64,000 nt of DNA from Ophiura sarsii (GCA_035610835.1 CM069447.1:38600057-38664056), one strand, 5' to 3'. Shown: positions 50,381-62,676, counted from the stretch's first letter. Translations and numbers: made by a program. The notes: generated from the sequence alone by a model not told the origin.

Positions 50381-53005
50381 GGTAGGAAGACAGAATATCT
50401 GTCCAGTTAAATTTAAGACCAGAGAGAATGCACTTGTATAGCTAAACAGTGTATTTCCTTCTCCGCCCGTTTTGGTGACCAAATCTACTTGAGTCACAAA
50501 ACGTACACCATGTCAATGAGTTTAAAGTCAGTCTTCCTCCAAACCACCTTCAACCTTTTTCCATGAGAGATATGCATTTTGCAGGGCGCTTTTGGCACCT
50601 TAGCAGTTGAAGTTATTTCAGGACTTCATATTGCGCTGTTTTTACCAATATATTAGAATCACCAAGAATCCTATGCTGTGGAACTAAATAGTGCGCTGTG
50701 GACCAAAATTGGGATGACAAAAACCTGATTTTTACGACTTACGACACGGGCCATTTTATTTAGAATTTTCGTGTAAGTAAATGTCTTTATATTCTGAGTG
50801 TATAATAATAATATGATTAAATATTCTTTTAAATACTTATTGGTGAAATTTAAGTTAATTTCAGTATAGTGTTATACACCAAATTCATTTGTGTAATGTT
50901 ATTCATTTTTGAAGAATGGTTTCATTTAGAGCAAGAGATAAAACTTGTATTGGTTGATCTAATTTCGTTGATCTAATTTCGTATTGATAATATGTTGGAT
51001 TTTACCCAATAATGTTTGGCAGCATATCCGAAATAGATTCATTTTAGAATTCATTAGTAGTAATAAATTATTCAATCTGATATCTTACATTTCACAATTA
51101 CATAGTTTTTGTTTTGTGGCAAGTCTGGTACCAAATTGAGCCTACGAGATTCATCCAAATGTCTATCTAGCTTGTTAGGTCAAAACATAATTGGAAGTGT
51201 ATGACTTTCTTTTGTTGAGCATTTTATAATACAGCCTCCAATAAGATGGCAAAACGAACCTGGAGTCACTGAAAATCAGCCGCAAGTGATAGGCAAAACA
51301 TTATGTTACTTACCAATGAACATTACAAATACACTCGCAACTTCATTGACTTCAATTTTTTATACTTATATCAACAACATAGGCACGAGCAATTTGCTAT
51401 ATCAAACGAAATACCATATTGTAAATAAGGTACATTTTGCGAATCAGAAACAGAAACAATCCCAAAATAAACGGTAGATGATGATGCAACCTAATATCAT
51501 ATAAGAATCCATTATGTTGTTTTTAAAATGTCTTTGACATGTAAATATAATAGACTAGGGATTTAACATGTATAAGTGTATAATTAGAATGTCTGCCTTA
51601 TGTTACCACTTTGAATATCTGTAAATACTAAGTGCATACAATAGCGTTTTAACATAATAATGTATGCATATATATACAGGGCGAGTAAAAACGATCGGGG
51701 TTATTCAATGATGTATTGGAGGCTGCGCCCTATACAGTATCTTTATACAGACTGGGATGTATGTATATCGTTTACAATTGAATTTAATGTAGCTCAGTTG
51801 GTTGAGTACCCGGGTTCAAATTCCGTTCGAGGAAATAAAATTGATTGATTGTTATAATAATTAGACTTTCTTCGTTCAAGATTTGTCATGTGTGTCGTAC
51901 ATTTATCACATTTATGCAAGTATTTCCCTGCCTTACTTTATATTTTGAATTACATTTTTAACATATTATGCGTTATAAGTCTCTGATTTGCAGCTCGAAG
52001 AATAACATAATAGTATCACGACTCGTGGGGAACAGCATATTGTGTGCCAATACAGAATGGTGGTTTATTGATATTACTATGAGTTGGTTGGTATATAAAG
52101 CAGACGTGTAAATGCAGACGATTACGGTCACGTGATGTAAATCTGACAAGACCCCTGGTATCGTGAGAATACTTTGACAACTCCGGAAGCATTGCCTTGA
52201 ACGATCTTGTCAAGTGATTATTGAAAAAGACCCTCGTTTTAATGACTTTTATCGCAGTTTTATTTCAAATTTGGTATTTCATGTGTATAATATGAATCGA
52301 AATTTCAATGTTGGACTAATAAAGCAATATAAATTGTGACCAAATTAAAATACTAAAAAGTGGCGGGTGCGGTGCGAAAGATAGAGGGGTCGACAATTTA
52401 ACCATTATACTACGCAAGCAGATACGAAATTGAGTGGCGTATAGTTTTTTTGAAATACCTACTGATTGAATTTTCAGTTTACCCCGAACTAACCATACCA
52501 CTATTGTCATGAAGGCCAGAATATCGTAGAGTAGTAAATAGTATTGGCTATGCCTGCCTCTTTTCTACCATTCCCCTCATCAAGGTGAATACTTTTTTGA
52601 GCTACACACGTTACTATATTACCGGACTTGTTCGTATTATTAACATTGTTTTAACCCTGGCCTCGTCCTACTGAGACGTTACACGTTTATAACACCATTT
52701 ACTAAAGGGGGGTTAAAGGATGATTATTATGATTCCATTTGATGCTTATTTTGGTACCATTGTATATCTATAGCATGGTATTAAACTTCCCGAGCATGTC
52801 GTCATAATGACGTCACTAAACATGCCAAAATACAGATATATTCGTCTGTACAGTGAAATATAGGCCAAACTTGAAATTGTTTCAACAATAGTTCAAAATA
52901 TAAGAATTTCCCTCGGCTTTTTGCTCATAAGTAGGCTAATAATGTTTCCAATATTATACTAAACTTCTCTAAAAAAAGTTCTGAAACTTTTTTCAATCAC
53001 CAATT
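50381..53005. other. Intergenic, no gene recognised
   Basis: It includes the repeat fragment at 51.27-51.42 kb, an arm of the 13.9-kb fold-back family at 51.12-51.23 kb, and a tRNA-like remnant at 51786-51826 in which an A box (TAGCTCAGTTGGTTGAG) runs directly into a B box (GGGTTCAAATTCC) with the anticodon arm missing. Confidence 0.5.
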
Positions 53006-53225
53006 GTTTCGGATATTTCGTAATGTATTCATATTGTGTTTCCCATTTATGAAAAGCTGATGTGGTTTTTTTTCTTTCCAACGATACCTCATTTTGTAGC
53101 AATCACTTTTATCAATGCACAGCAACTTGCTTCAGAAAATGGGGAGGTCACAATCTGAAAAGAGGAGCACGTCAGCTTTTCAGCGAGGAAACATAATATG
53201 AATACATTACGAAATATCCGAACTT
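53006..53225. mobile_element. Fold-back element of about 220 bp
   Basis: TTTCGGATATTTCGTAATGT continuing to about 53065 is inverted at about 53168-53225 (GTCAGCTTTTC.., GAATACATTACGAAATATCC). Confidence 0.7.
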
Positions 53226-53864
53226 TTTGGGGGGAGTTTATAAGATTCAGATCCATACAATTAAGATGTTTTATAAAAATGGCGATTTTTAAATATTGTT
53301 AGGTACGTGTCAATCACCCTCCAACCCTCCCTACCATCAGACTTTGACAGCTTACCTTACCCCCAGGTAGGTGGTACCCTCGATTATTTTCATCAACCTG
53401 AGCACAAGGAATGTAACATCTAGACGCGTTAGGTAACACGTAGTATGTGTAAGGTTAGACATCTAAGATGTAACTTCGACGCCTTAGTTAACATTCTCGC
53501 TTTATTACGTAGATACCACCGTGACCTATTTTTGTTGTTTTAATATTTATATAATTCCCAGACACTTTTTCGATATATTTCCTTTTTAATTTGATGATTT
53601 GAACATTATTACCACTTGACACGCATGAATAAACGTGATGATGCTTGACTTCATCGCGACATTGTTATAATAATCTCAATTATACCGAGTTTGTTGCATC
53701 AATCTCGTTGCGCCCATGGATTGTTATAATTATTGTAGAGGTTCGTGATTTTAGTACAAACTAACTTATCAGGTTATTTGTTCACGATCATTTTACGTGA
53801 CCATGGTGACACGGTTCACAGTGCAATAGCCTGTCATAAACACGCTTAATGTCAGTGTCAATGG

Positions 53865-54373
53865 CAGTAGCGTAGCCAGGGGGGTGCAAGGGGGTGCAGA
53901 ATGCCCCCCTGAAAAATAATTTGACCGGGAAATCGGGAAGGCAGTGGAAAATCGGGAAGGTAAAGGAAGGGAAAGAAAGGGAGAAAAGGAAGGAAAGAAA
54001 AGGAAAAAGGGAAGGAAAAGGAAAAGGGAAGGAAAAGGCAGTAGCGTGTGGCTAAAAAGGGGAAATTTGCCGGTCAATTTTTCTTTTGCAGCAGTCGGCT
54101 AAATAAAGAAAAATGTTATAGAGAAAACTGATGAAAACCCGGTGGAATGGCGCGACTTTTTGACTGTCTGATTTTTTTTGGACCGTGCGAATTTGTTTGA
54201 CCTCAACCCCCCCCCCCATCCCCCCCCCCCCCCCCCCCACACTTAAATTCACGAGTTGACTGCCCAACATTTTTTTGGGGCTACCTTTTACGCCACCGGG
54301 TCGAACTGGTGCTCACCGGGAAAAAAATACCTTTGCCCCCCCCCCCTGACAAGTGACCCTGGCTACGCTACTG
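53865..54373. mobile_element. Non-autonomous hAT element (509 bp) with 8-bp target duplication
   Basis: It begins CAGTAGCGTAGCCAGGG and ends with the exact complement CCCTGGCTACGCTACTG. GTCAATGG flanks it on both sides (53857-53864 and 54374-54381), a perfect 8-bp duplication as in the hAT superfamily, whose ends also start with CAG. Inside are a polypurine stretch (about 53930-54045) and poly-C runs, but no transposase. Fragments of the same ends occur at 44.15 kb, 28.59 kb and possibly 56.69 kb. Confidence 0.85.
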
Positions 54374-54744
54374 GTCAATGGTACGTAGAAGGGTGCACAA
54401 CACTAAATCGCTCCTCGTTTTGTGTATGGTATAGTAAGTTCGGGCACAGTTTGGAAGACGTACGACTTTTTGACTATTGTATTAAAATTTAAAGCATGAT
54501 CTTTGGCTTCAAGCATTCCCGATATGCCTAAAATGGGTATTAAGAGCAAATAAAGGAGACTGATTTATGCCTAATTCACGTGTAATCCAATGGGACATTT
54601 GCATAGCAAAAAGGGTCGGACCGTCAACCCCCCAATATGACCGTCAAATTAGTTCAAAGATAGCCAATTGTTTGCACCCCTCCCTCTCTTCCCCTAAAAC
54701 AATAATATATTGTTTAAAATCTCAATTATGGCAATATTAGTGTA

Positions 54745-54815
54745 GAGAGCATTGTGTGGTCAAGTGGGTAAGGCGCAGGATTCAGGATACAAAGGTTGTG
54801 AGTTCTAGCACCGCT
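54745..54815 (+). ncRNA. tRNA-derived SINE-like sequence
   Basis: GTGTGGTCAAGTGGGTAAGG (A-box-like) and TTGTGAGTTCTAGCACC (B-box-like), about 35 bases apart, then a non-tRNA tail. This is the layout of a tRNA-headed SINE. Pairing is poor for a true tRNA. Confidence 0.4.
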
Positions 54816-55348
54816 ACGGCCAACGTGTTTGAATCACTAGCGTTGTTGCGGTGACCGTCGAAAATTAATACCGTAGTAGTTTTACGGGGGAAATGACCAA
54901 AAAGTGGCCCAATATGACTTGGAAAGATGACCTGGCAATGCTGTAGCGTATCAAAGGCTTTATACCCATTTGAAATACCTGGGCTATTGTTGTCAATAAT
55001 CACCGATACAGATAAGCTGCTGTTATTATTCACGAGAGTCATGTACGTATCATGTATTTAGAGTCTATTGAGGGCTCCCTTGTGCGTACCATTTGAAGTT
55101 ACGGACTGAAGGTGGGGTAACCGGTGGTGGGTGGGGGGGCGCAAACGTGTTTCATTTTTTACAATTATATTAGGGTGTAACTCAAGGGTCGCATTATGAC
55201 GCGTCTGCGCGTCCTAGACCTCTCACTTTCGAATAGTGACGCGTCAGATTTCAAATTGGAAAGCCTTGCGGGTCCCGATCAAAATTGAAGGGACCCCTCA
55301 CATTTGGAATGTATGGAATTGGAAACCTTAAGAAATTCTGTAAATTAC

Positions 55349-55881
55349 ATATCGTCAGCCTGCTTCGATAATTGCCTAACTCATTTTTTCTAGTTCTTAG
55401 AAAACAACAAAAGTATGAAACCTGTTACCTGTGTACCTGTAACTCATTTTGCATTATTGATAGATGGATTCATTATGTGGAATGAGGCCTTGTATTGTTG
55501 ATGTGAGGTTTGTATTGTTGATGTGATTTGGATTAGTGCATCCATGCACGCCAATTGAGGATTTGCGCGCGCCAATTGAGGATTGGCGTGCATGGATGCA
55601 CTAATCCAAGTCATATAGAAACAGATGAACACAGCCATACAATAATTTGATTAATTCCATGGATTTGTCAATGCAAATTCAATAATGCAAAATGAGTAAC
55701 ATGTTGGAGTTGTCTGGGGGCCCTTTTGCAACAAAACTCTTCATTTATCAACACTTTTGATTGGTCAATGACTTAGGTATTATAACAGCATGTGCATAAT
55801 GTAATGAAGTCATGATTTATGCAAAAAACTCAATTTTGCTGAAAAGTGAGTTAGGCAATTATCGAAGCAGGCTGACGATAT
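55349..55881. mobile_element. 533-bp nested fold-back element
   Basis: Three nested inverted pairs: ATATCGTCAGCCTGCTTCGA (55349) with its complement ending at 55881; AACTCATTTTGCATTATTGA (about 55441) with its complement at about 55678-55698; and TTGGATTAGTGCATCCATGC (about 55528) with its complement ending near 55612. Confidence 0.75.
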
Positions 55882-56264
55882 CCATCCTTTGCTCACATTA
55901 TAAATTCAATAAAACTGTCCTCATCATCGATCATACCCGTCGACCCCTAACTAACCAAACCATAAGTCATCGACTCATAGTGTGGCCTCTAATTTTCCTA
56001 AATCAGTTTCGGCCATTTTCAAATACCCATACTTTGGGACCTCTCATTTTCTTGAGGGACCCCTTAAATTTGTTTTTTGAAGTCCTACGGGGTCCCGAAA
56101 AATTTCATGGGACCTCTCACATTTTTGATCCAGTGCTATCCCTGGTGTAACTAGAGAAGGGGCAGGGCATCGATACCCCTCATGCCCTTGCCCTTCCACC
56201 CAAATGAAATAACCAACTCAATGTATATTCTCAAAAATAGTCGGTTATGCGGCCCCCGATCACA

Positions 56265-56930
56265 GACATGTCCCCCCCCCCCCCCCGGGGGGGGGGGGGG
56301 GGGGGGGGTACTCAGATTTGGTTTGGTCGGAGGTGTGCCGCTGGAGATTCAAAACCCTACCCATTTCTAAGGGTGGTTTTGGAAAAATCGGTACCCATTT
56401 TTAGGAGTTTTGCTTCATTTTAGACCAAATTGTCACAAATTATCGGGGAAAAGACCTAATTTTTGCCCATTTCCACGAAAATAGACCCATGTCTAAGGAT
56501 TTTTCAGTTGAAAAGCGTACCCATGGCTAAGGATGTCTCATGAAAAAAACGACCAACGTGGCACGTCTCCGTATGCCTTACATACGTGAGTACCCCCCCC
56601 CCCCCCCCCCCCGGATGTTCCCTTCCCGGTCGATCTCCTCTTATCCCCCACCCCACCTCCAAATTGATGACCCCATTTACATAGTTACGCCACTGCATAC
56701 AAATCAAGTAAAAAAACATCAGCAAAAAAACAAAGAAATAATCGACTAATATAGAAATCAACCCATTTGATCATGTTATAGTGAACAGGGCGTCGTAGGT
56801 ACTATACATGTACCATACTAAAGAGGCGTATAAGGCACACTAGTGCCGCAATGGGCCATATCGAATTTCAATGTGAACCCAGACCTCCCCCCCCCCCCCC
56901 CCCCCCCCACCCACCACCGCGATACTAATG
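56265..56930. repeat. Cluster of long C/G homopolymers
   Basis: C15-G20-type palindromic homopolymer at about 56271-56308, poly-C at about 56594-56612 and poly-C at about 56887-56908. Open frames through these are artefacts. Such tracts are prone to length error. Confidence 0.85.
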
Positions 56931-57170
56931 CAGCGTACATGGACACCACAAAAACTTGCATTAAACGTTGGGTTCTTATCATGATGGTGAAAAGGACGTC
57001 GTAGGGAAAGCTGTTGAGTGAAGGTCCCAATGAAGCGTCAGCAGATGTATGAATGTATACCATACTAAAGAGGCGTATATAAGGCACACTAGCGCCGCAA
57101 TGGCCATATCCAATTTCAATATGAGCCGCCCACCCCCGCACACAGTTACTATTCCTATACACGTCCGTAA
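56765..57170. repeat. Direct duplication of about 240 bp upstream of the RAG2-like gene
   Basis: Two copies share GACGTCGTAGG/GGGCGTCGTAGG, then TACCATACTAAAGAGGCGTA, then AGGCACACTAG.GCCGCAATGG (56817-56860 and 57060-57105). They lie within 400 bp of the RAG2-like start and could be part of a transposon end, but no CACTGTG-type terminal repeat is evident. Confidence 0.65.
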
Positions 57171-58487
57171 AAAAAATCGCCATTTTGGATTTTACCGGAC
57201 AATCACTAAAAATAATAAAATGTAATATTTAAAAGATTTAAAACTATTATTATTATTGCTTGAATTTGTAAAACGCAGCACATAAATTATGTATCATAAT
57301 ACAAAATACTTGAACGTGGATCCTGTGACACAGCGGGTCATCTGCCTAGTAACATCGTTGTATCACAGCGCTCAAACGTAGTTGATAGGAACCGATCATA
57401 ACAACACAAGCGATTCATCTGCTAATTGAAGTTTTAATCTGTTCAATTTCTTATTTGTCTACATTTTAAAGATTTTATCATGTTCCACTTGCCAACATGA
57501 CTTCAGTATTTTCAGATTGTACATTGAAGAAGATTTTTATCGCCAGTTCAAGCGAGATATATCCAGCTCCACGCGGCACTTGTTGGAATTCGTCGGACAA
57601 CAAAGTACTTTTCTTCGGTGGATCGAATTTTCATGACGATTTCCCAATATCATACACTCACGGTGCACGACAGGGGAACAGTTTTAAAAACTCAACATCA
57701 GGGAGAACTAAAACAAGACTAATAAGACCAAGTGTTGGCAATGCCGGCATTGAACACGAATATCGTGTGTATTTATTCGGAGGGCAGAATTGGATGAGAT
57801 GGGGCCAGAATGCCAGTGATGATTTCGTAACTGGATACTTTAAAGGGACATCTTTCTGTTAGGAAACCGTGCAGCAGCGGGGCTACACACCGTCTCCGAG
57901 ATTCGGACACACGTTTACCAAATGTGGTGGTCAACTGGGCGTTGTGTATGGAGGTTTCGATTTTGTCGGCTCATCATTTTGCCATGTCAATACAAACTTG
58001 TACTTTTTTCCTTAATTGATTTATCATGGCGAACGAGACCATCCAATATTCCACCTCTAGCTCAACACTCATGCACATATGTTGGACAGAACACATTCAT
58101 TATTATTGGTGGGTGCGTGCTGGATAGAGACAATACCATGATTCGACCGGGAGATGTCCATGTTGTACAGTATGGTGGGACTGCGCACCCAGAGAACTTT
58201 AATGTCAAGTCGTACAGCCATTCAGCTGAGCAGGTTGGAGATTTTATTTACATATTTGGTGGCTTGAAATCAACATCCGAGTCATCACAGACTAAACCAT
58301 CGCGTTACTTGCACAGACTATACTCCTGCCATCCATTTTTGCCGGAAATCTGAACATTGTATCGGACATTATTGATGAGCCATTTCAGCCGTGTTATGTA
58401 GTAAAACGAGGACTTCGAACCTTACAACTATTTAAGAATTCCGATCACTCTGTTTGGGAATTTACAGGCACTACATCGGCACCATTG

Positions 58488-58710
58488 ACTGTCCATCGTG
58501 ACCGTGTTCCTGAGCCTCAGACACACGATGCCGAAGAAGATCCTGCTGAGCCAATGCCAACCGAAGTCCATCGTGACCGTGTTCCTGAGCCTCAGACACT
58601 CAATGCCGAAGATCCTGAGCCAATGCCAACCAAAGTCCATCGCGGCCGTGTTCCTGAGCCTCAGACACATGATGCTGAAGAAGATCCTGAGCCAATGCAA
58701 ACCGAAGGAG
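58488..58710 (+). repeat. Three in-frame coding repeats in the RAG2-like hinge
   Basis: Copies begin at about 58491, 58566 and 58635, each encoding VHRDRVPEPQT-like residues and then an acidic stretch ending in EPMPT-like residues. Spacing of 75 and 69 bases keeps the frame. They lengthen the acidic hinge between propeller and PHD finger. Confidence 0.85.
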
Positions 58711-58858
58711 ATAATCCTGCCATAGCAGAAGAACCCATTTCTGTTGATGATCAGGCTGAGACTGATAGTGATACTAGTTGTGGCCTCGAGATGGATCAGG
58801 GACAGCCATATGCACTAGAATCCAGTGATGAAGATGACGATGACCAAGATGAACTTTT

Positions 58859-58999
58859 TGTAACAATGCGAAATGTAAATATGCAGATTATTCAGAAGAC
58901 AGAACTGCAAAACTGAAATGGGTCCAATGTGTGTCATGCTATATGTGGAATCATTCAACTTGCACCGAAGTAAATGGAAAATGTTTCTCCTGCTATATG
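58859..58999 (+). other. PHD finger of the RAG2-like protein (shifted frame)
   Basis: The frame beginning with the Cys codon at 58859 reads C-NNAK-C, then WVQCVSCYMWNHSTC, then GKCFSC. This is C-x4-C ... C-x2-C-x4-H-x2-C ... C-x2-C, a full Cys4-His-Cys3 set with the usual Trp two residues before His. Vertebrate RAG2 PHD binds H3K4me3; whether this one could is unknown. Confidence 0.8.
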
Positions 59000-59002
59000 T
59001 AA

Positions 59003-60960
59003 TGGCTTAAATATGTTAAAGGTCTGTTACCTGCCTGTAGCAACAAGAAGAACTTTAATAGATTGCAGTAAAATTGTAGACCTATTAATCAAAAGGAAAA
59101 TGCAGTAAGGCCACAAACAAAAAAGCTTGGGTCAGACAGACTTTTTTTTTGAAAATTGTAAGAAAATTAAAATATTATCTTTTACCCAGGCTTTAATTGA
59201 CGGTCACAAATTTTGAGAAAAAAAAGTTTAAATTTTACGGTAATATTTTCACCCTTCACTTTTCATTTTGACCCATCACTTTTTTCCCAAGGGTGAAATA
59301 CCCTTGGGGAAAAAATTGAGTGAAAACACTGTATTGTCGTCGAGTGCAATTGCGGGCATTATACGATGCGTTCTACATCCTCATCAAAAGTGTTAACTTT
59401 TTTTTAGTAGTTCATTATGCACGCTCAGAAACAGTAAAAACAACAACAAGTAAAAACCTAATCTTGTTCTGGTTATAATTGATCATTCATCATGAATAAT
59501 TTGGAAAAACGGAACAATAAAAGTGCGTACTGAATATTGTGCACCAAGTTCCCGGATGTGCGTCCAATATTCACAACATTTTGCCGTCTAATATTTTTGG
59601 TGCTGCACAGCAGATGTGCGCGTGAGAATATATTTGCTGAGAATGTCATATTATGATTTTATCAAAACAATCCGTTATATAAATAATAATACGGTAATAT
59701 TGAATGTCTTATTTTCGGGTGATACAATATTTTTATAGCTCGTGCAATATATATTATAGTTGCATCACCCTAAAAGCCATTCAATATTTTGTAATTCATG
59801 TATACTATTATCATGCGTATTGTTTGTTACTGTAGAAGGAAATAAAAGATGAAAACTGATAGTGTGATTGCTGGAATACGGTGTGATATGGATGGGCATG
59901 CACACTTTCATCATCGTACATGTAGTGTATTCTGTCAAAAATCACTTTTCCATCTCTATGTTCTCTAAAGTACAAGGTCAAAATCAAAACACCATACTCT
60001 TCTTTTTTTCATTTTTTTTAATTTATTATTATCTTTGTGTCAAGTGTACAAACAATTTATAATATTGCATTTGTATTTCGTCTCATTTGTTGATCTGTGA
60101 ATAAAACGGCATATTTTTCTAGAGGTGAATAACAGTTTTGTGTGCACTGATATATTAAATGCATTTTATGAAGTTCAATTTTTTATTCTTTAGGTTTCAT
60201 TTACAATTATAATTCCCTCCCAATTGTCTTGATACCCTATTAAAAGAGAATGTACGTACATGTTAATACAAGAAATAATTGCTTACGGCTTAGGCGACAA
60301 AAAAAACGTGTTCTACAGGCAAATGGACTTCTCAAGATACATATTGGTCGGTCGGCTGCTTTTTAAACTAATTTTCCCCTCAAAAAAGACCGTCCAAATC
60401 AAACATTGGTAAAAATATTTTGAGACATGAACATTTTGTTCACCTATTTTTAAAAAATGGGTTATTTGGCCTATGGGGCCATAGAACAGAGTTGTTGTCG
60501 CCTTTATTCTTGTAATATCATATTCTTTCCTTGCATAAATCTACAAGTCCGATAACATCGCCGAAGGCGTACAGGTTAAAAGTGTCCTTTAGGTCCAATA
60601 CATACATGTAGAAGGGATGGCAACTTGCATGCATCAATCAATCTTTAAAATGATGGATGGATGCATGTGCACTTTACTGTCTGGGTCCTAAATAATGTTC
60701 ACAATTTACAAAACAAATGGCAGTCATTATTCCCTGTTAGAGGCAACAATTCCTTTTTAAATAACCGGTAACCTTCAAAAAGCTACATTCAAATTAAACT
60801 AATATGATAGTCTAGATTTGTAATTGAACAAACACATTGAAGCGGCGTATTGCGTACATTAATTGCGTGAAGCGTGCACAAACACAAGTGTGATAATTCA
60901 AGGCGTGATCATCGTTGGGCTGCGTAATGTTGTTCATTTATCAATCTTACTTTAATAATA
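59003..60960. other. Spacer between the converging RAG-like genes, left part
   Basis: No gene recognised. An AATAAA at 59516-59521 could serve the RAG2-like transcript. A short hairpin (TTTTTTCCCAAGGGTG / ACCCTTGGGGAAAAAA) lies at about 59280-59316. The rest is AT-rich. Confidence 0.5.
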
Positions 60961-60964
60961 GCTT

Positions 60965-61650
60965 TCATGTCATTGAAAATATACAGGGATTCCTCAAATT
61001 GCTAAAACCCATTGGGCAGCTATTACTATACAATACAACCAACATGTATAATAGCTGTTGCCCTTTCATGTCATTGTATACAGGGATTCTTAAAATTGCA
61101 TTAACTAAGGAATAATAGCTGCCCTTTGTTTTCATGTCAAAAAACCCTTTCCAAGCCTCGTGTTGAATAAAGTTATTCTTTAAATTGCTACAATCCATGT
61201 TTTCATGTAAAAAAAACACACTTTCTCAATTAATGTGTACAATGAATAATAGCTGCCCTTGGTTTTCAGGTAAAAAAACACTTTCCAAGCCTATATGTTG
61301 AATAAAGGTTTCCTAAAATTGCTACAATCCACGGGGCAGCTATTTTTCTGCAATTTATGTGTACAAGGAATAATAGCTGCCCTTTGTTTTCGTGTAAATA
61401 AACACACTTTCTAAGCCTCATGTTGAATAAAGGGATTCCTAATATTGCTACAATTCATGGGGCAGCTATTTTTCAACAACAATGTACATAGAATAATACC
61501 TGCCCTTTGTTCTCATGTCATTTACCAGCCACAATTTAAATAAGCTTATGCCTAAGAATGCTCAAGATGCATGGCATGGCAGCTATAATTATATATGTAC
61601 AAGTGTACAATTGAATAATAGCTGCCCTTTGTTGTCTTGTCTAAAACGGA
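60965..61650. repeat. Minisatellite, unit about 100-130 bp, about six diverged copies
   Basis: Units share GAATAATAGCTGCCCTTTGT, TTTCATGT(C)A, CACTTTC.AAGCCT, GTTGAATAAAG, ATTGCTACAATCCATG and GGGCAGCTATT. It occupies the spacer between the RAG2-like and RAG1-like genes. Confidence 0.8.
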
Positions 61651-62059
61651 TGTTCAAAGTAGAAATAAAATTATAATAATAATACAAAAATACAAAAGAA
61701 ATAAGTGGAACAAAATGTTTAAACAATTTAATTCAATGCAACATGTAAACAAAAATTGAAGTGAACCTGATCTTTATATTAATATTTCAGATGAGAATAT
61801 TTTCAATAGCACCAATGTGAGTGTTACATTCTTCAGCTGCACATGGTTTGAATGTCACATGTCATTTTGTGGAAAATGACTGCGCCATGTATTGTATGTA
61901 TTGTTGGAATTACGTCCATAGCATACATACTACATGTACACATTTTCAATTTCTCACTTACGAAGTCGGATCGTCCATAATTTTCGCATTATAACAATAT
62001 AATACAAAAGATATTAAAGAAAAAGTAATTACAACATGTCAACACATTTCCTAAAGGTG

Positions 62060-62270
62060 TATGTTCCGATCACCTTTTTTTTGGCTATGATTTCTTTTTC
62101 ACATGATATTTTTATATCAGAAAAATACCCATATTTTTCTCATTTAACTGTAAAATCTTAGGGGCCATAGAAATGCTTCATTTAGAAATGATGGGCTAAA
62201 ATGTGGTGAATTACTGCCAAAGGTAGTTAACCACCAGCCAGTTTGTGTACTACTCAATGGGCAAAATTCT
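62060..62270. repeat. Dispersed repeat, second copy of the 11.7-kb repeat
   Basis: It matches 11700-11930 (CTATGATTT, TTTCTCATT, GTGGTGAATTACTGCCAAAG, GTACTACTCAATGGGCA). Noncoding in both places. Confidence 0.75.
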
Positions 62271-62676
62271 TGTGACCAGCAATCAGAACATCTTCCTTTA
62301 AAACTACATTATTGCGAAATTGGAACGGGAAAGAGTTGCAAATTATTATAGAGTAGGTAATACACACTGATGAGTTGATAACACTACTGCATGTACATTT
62401 CCTTCGCCTTTGCGCATACCGCATACATGAAAAATACAACAAAAAGAAATGTCAAGAATTCGGCATTAAGATGGCGAAAAAATAAAACCCCTGTTCTACA
62501 TGCAGTAAACAGACCGCTTTACAAGGGTCGGTAGGGCAAACTTTGTGTGTGCTTTTTTCTTCAAAAAATTCAGGATTTTTAAGTGAATTTTCAGCAATCA
62601 AAATCAAACAAGTTAAACAAATTTTAAACATCAATTATTTTTTCAAAATGGGTCGGTCGGGCCAGTAGAACAGTGT

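Larger units (their letters stand above)
57497..59002 (+). pseudogene. RAG2L: RAG2-like gene: kelch propeller, acidic hinge, PHD finger; frame interrupted
   Basis: RAG2 is the kelch/PHD partner of the RAG1 recombinase; in RAG-like transposons RAG2L assists RAG1L. From ATG 57497, kelch Gly-Gly signatures occur at about 57617 (LFFGG), 57779 (LFGG), 57950 (VVYGG), 58108 (IIIGG) and 58258 (IYIFGG), 50-57 codons apart, with the RAG2-like phrase PSPRFGHTF before the third. A repeated Pro/Glu/Asp-rich hinge (58488-58860) follows, then a Cys4-His-Cys3 PHD finger (58859-58999), ending at TAA 59000-59002. Total length of about 500 residues is near vertebrate RAG2. The frame is broken by TAG at 57860-57862 and by three shifts at T runs (58004-58009, 58336-58340, 58855-58859), each explained by one missing T. 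No intron is visible. It converges on the RAG1-like gene. A generic kelch/PHD gene is less likely given that neighbour. Confidence 0.87.

Noticed and set aside
56182..57183. Open frames through poly-C/poly-G tracts (Pro-, Gly-rich).
   Set aside because: Artefacts of homopolymers; composition only.
57325..57375. CACAGCG words as recombination-signal heptamers.
   Set aside because: One mismatch to CACAGTG, no nonamer at 12 or 23 bases, and no inverted partner in the window.
58428..58725. Minus-strand and alternative-frame ORFs over the RAG2-like hinge.
   Set aside because: Shadows of the in-frame coding repeat.
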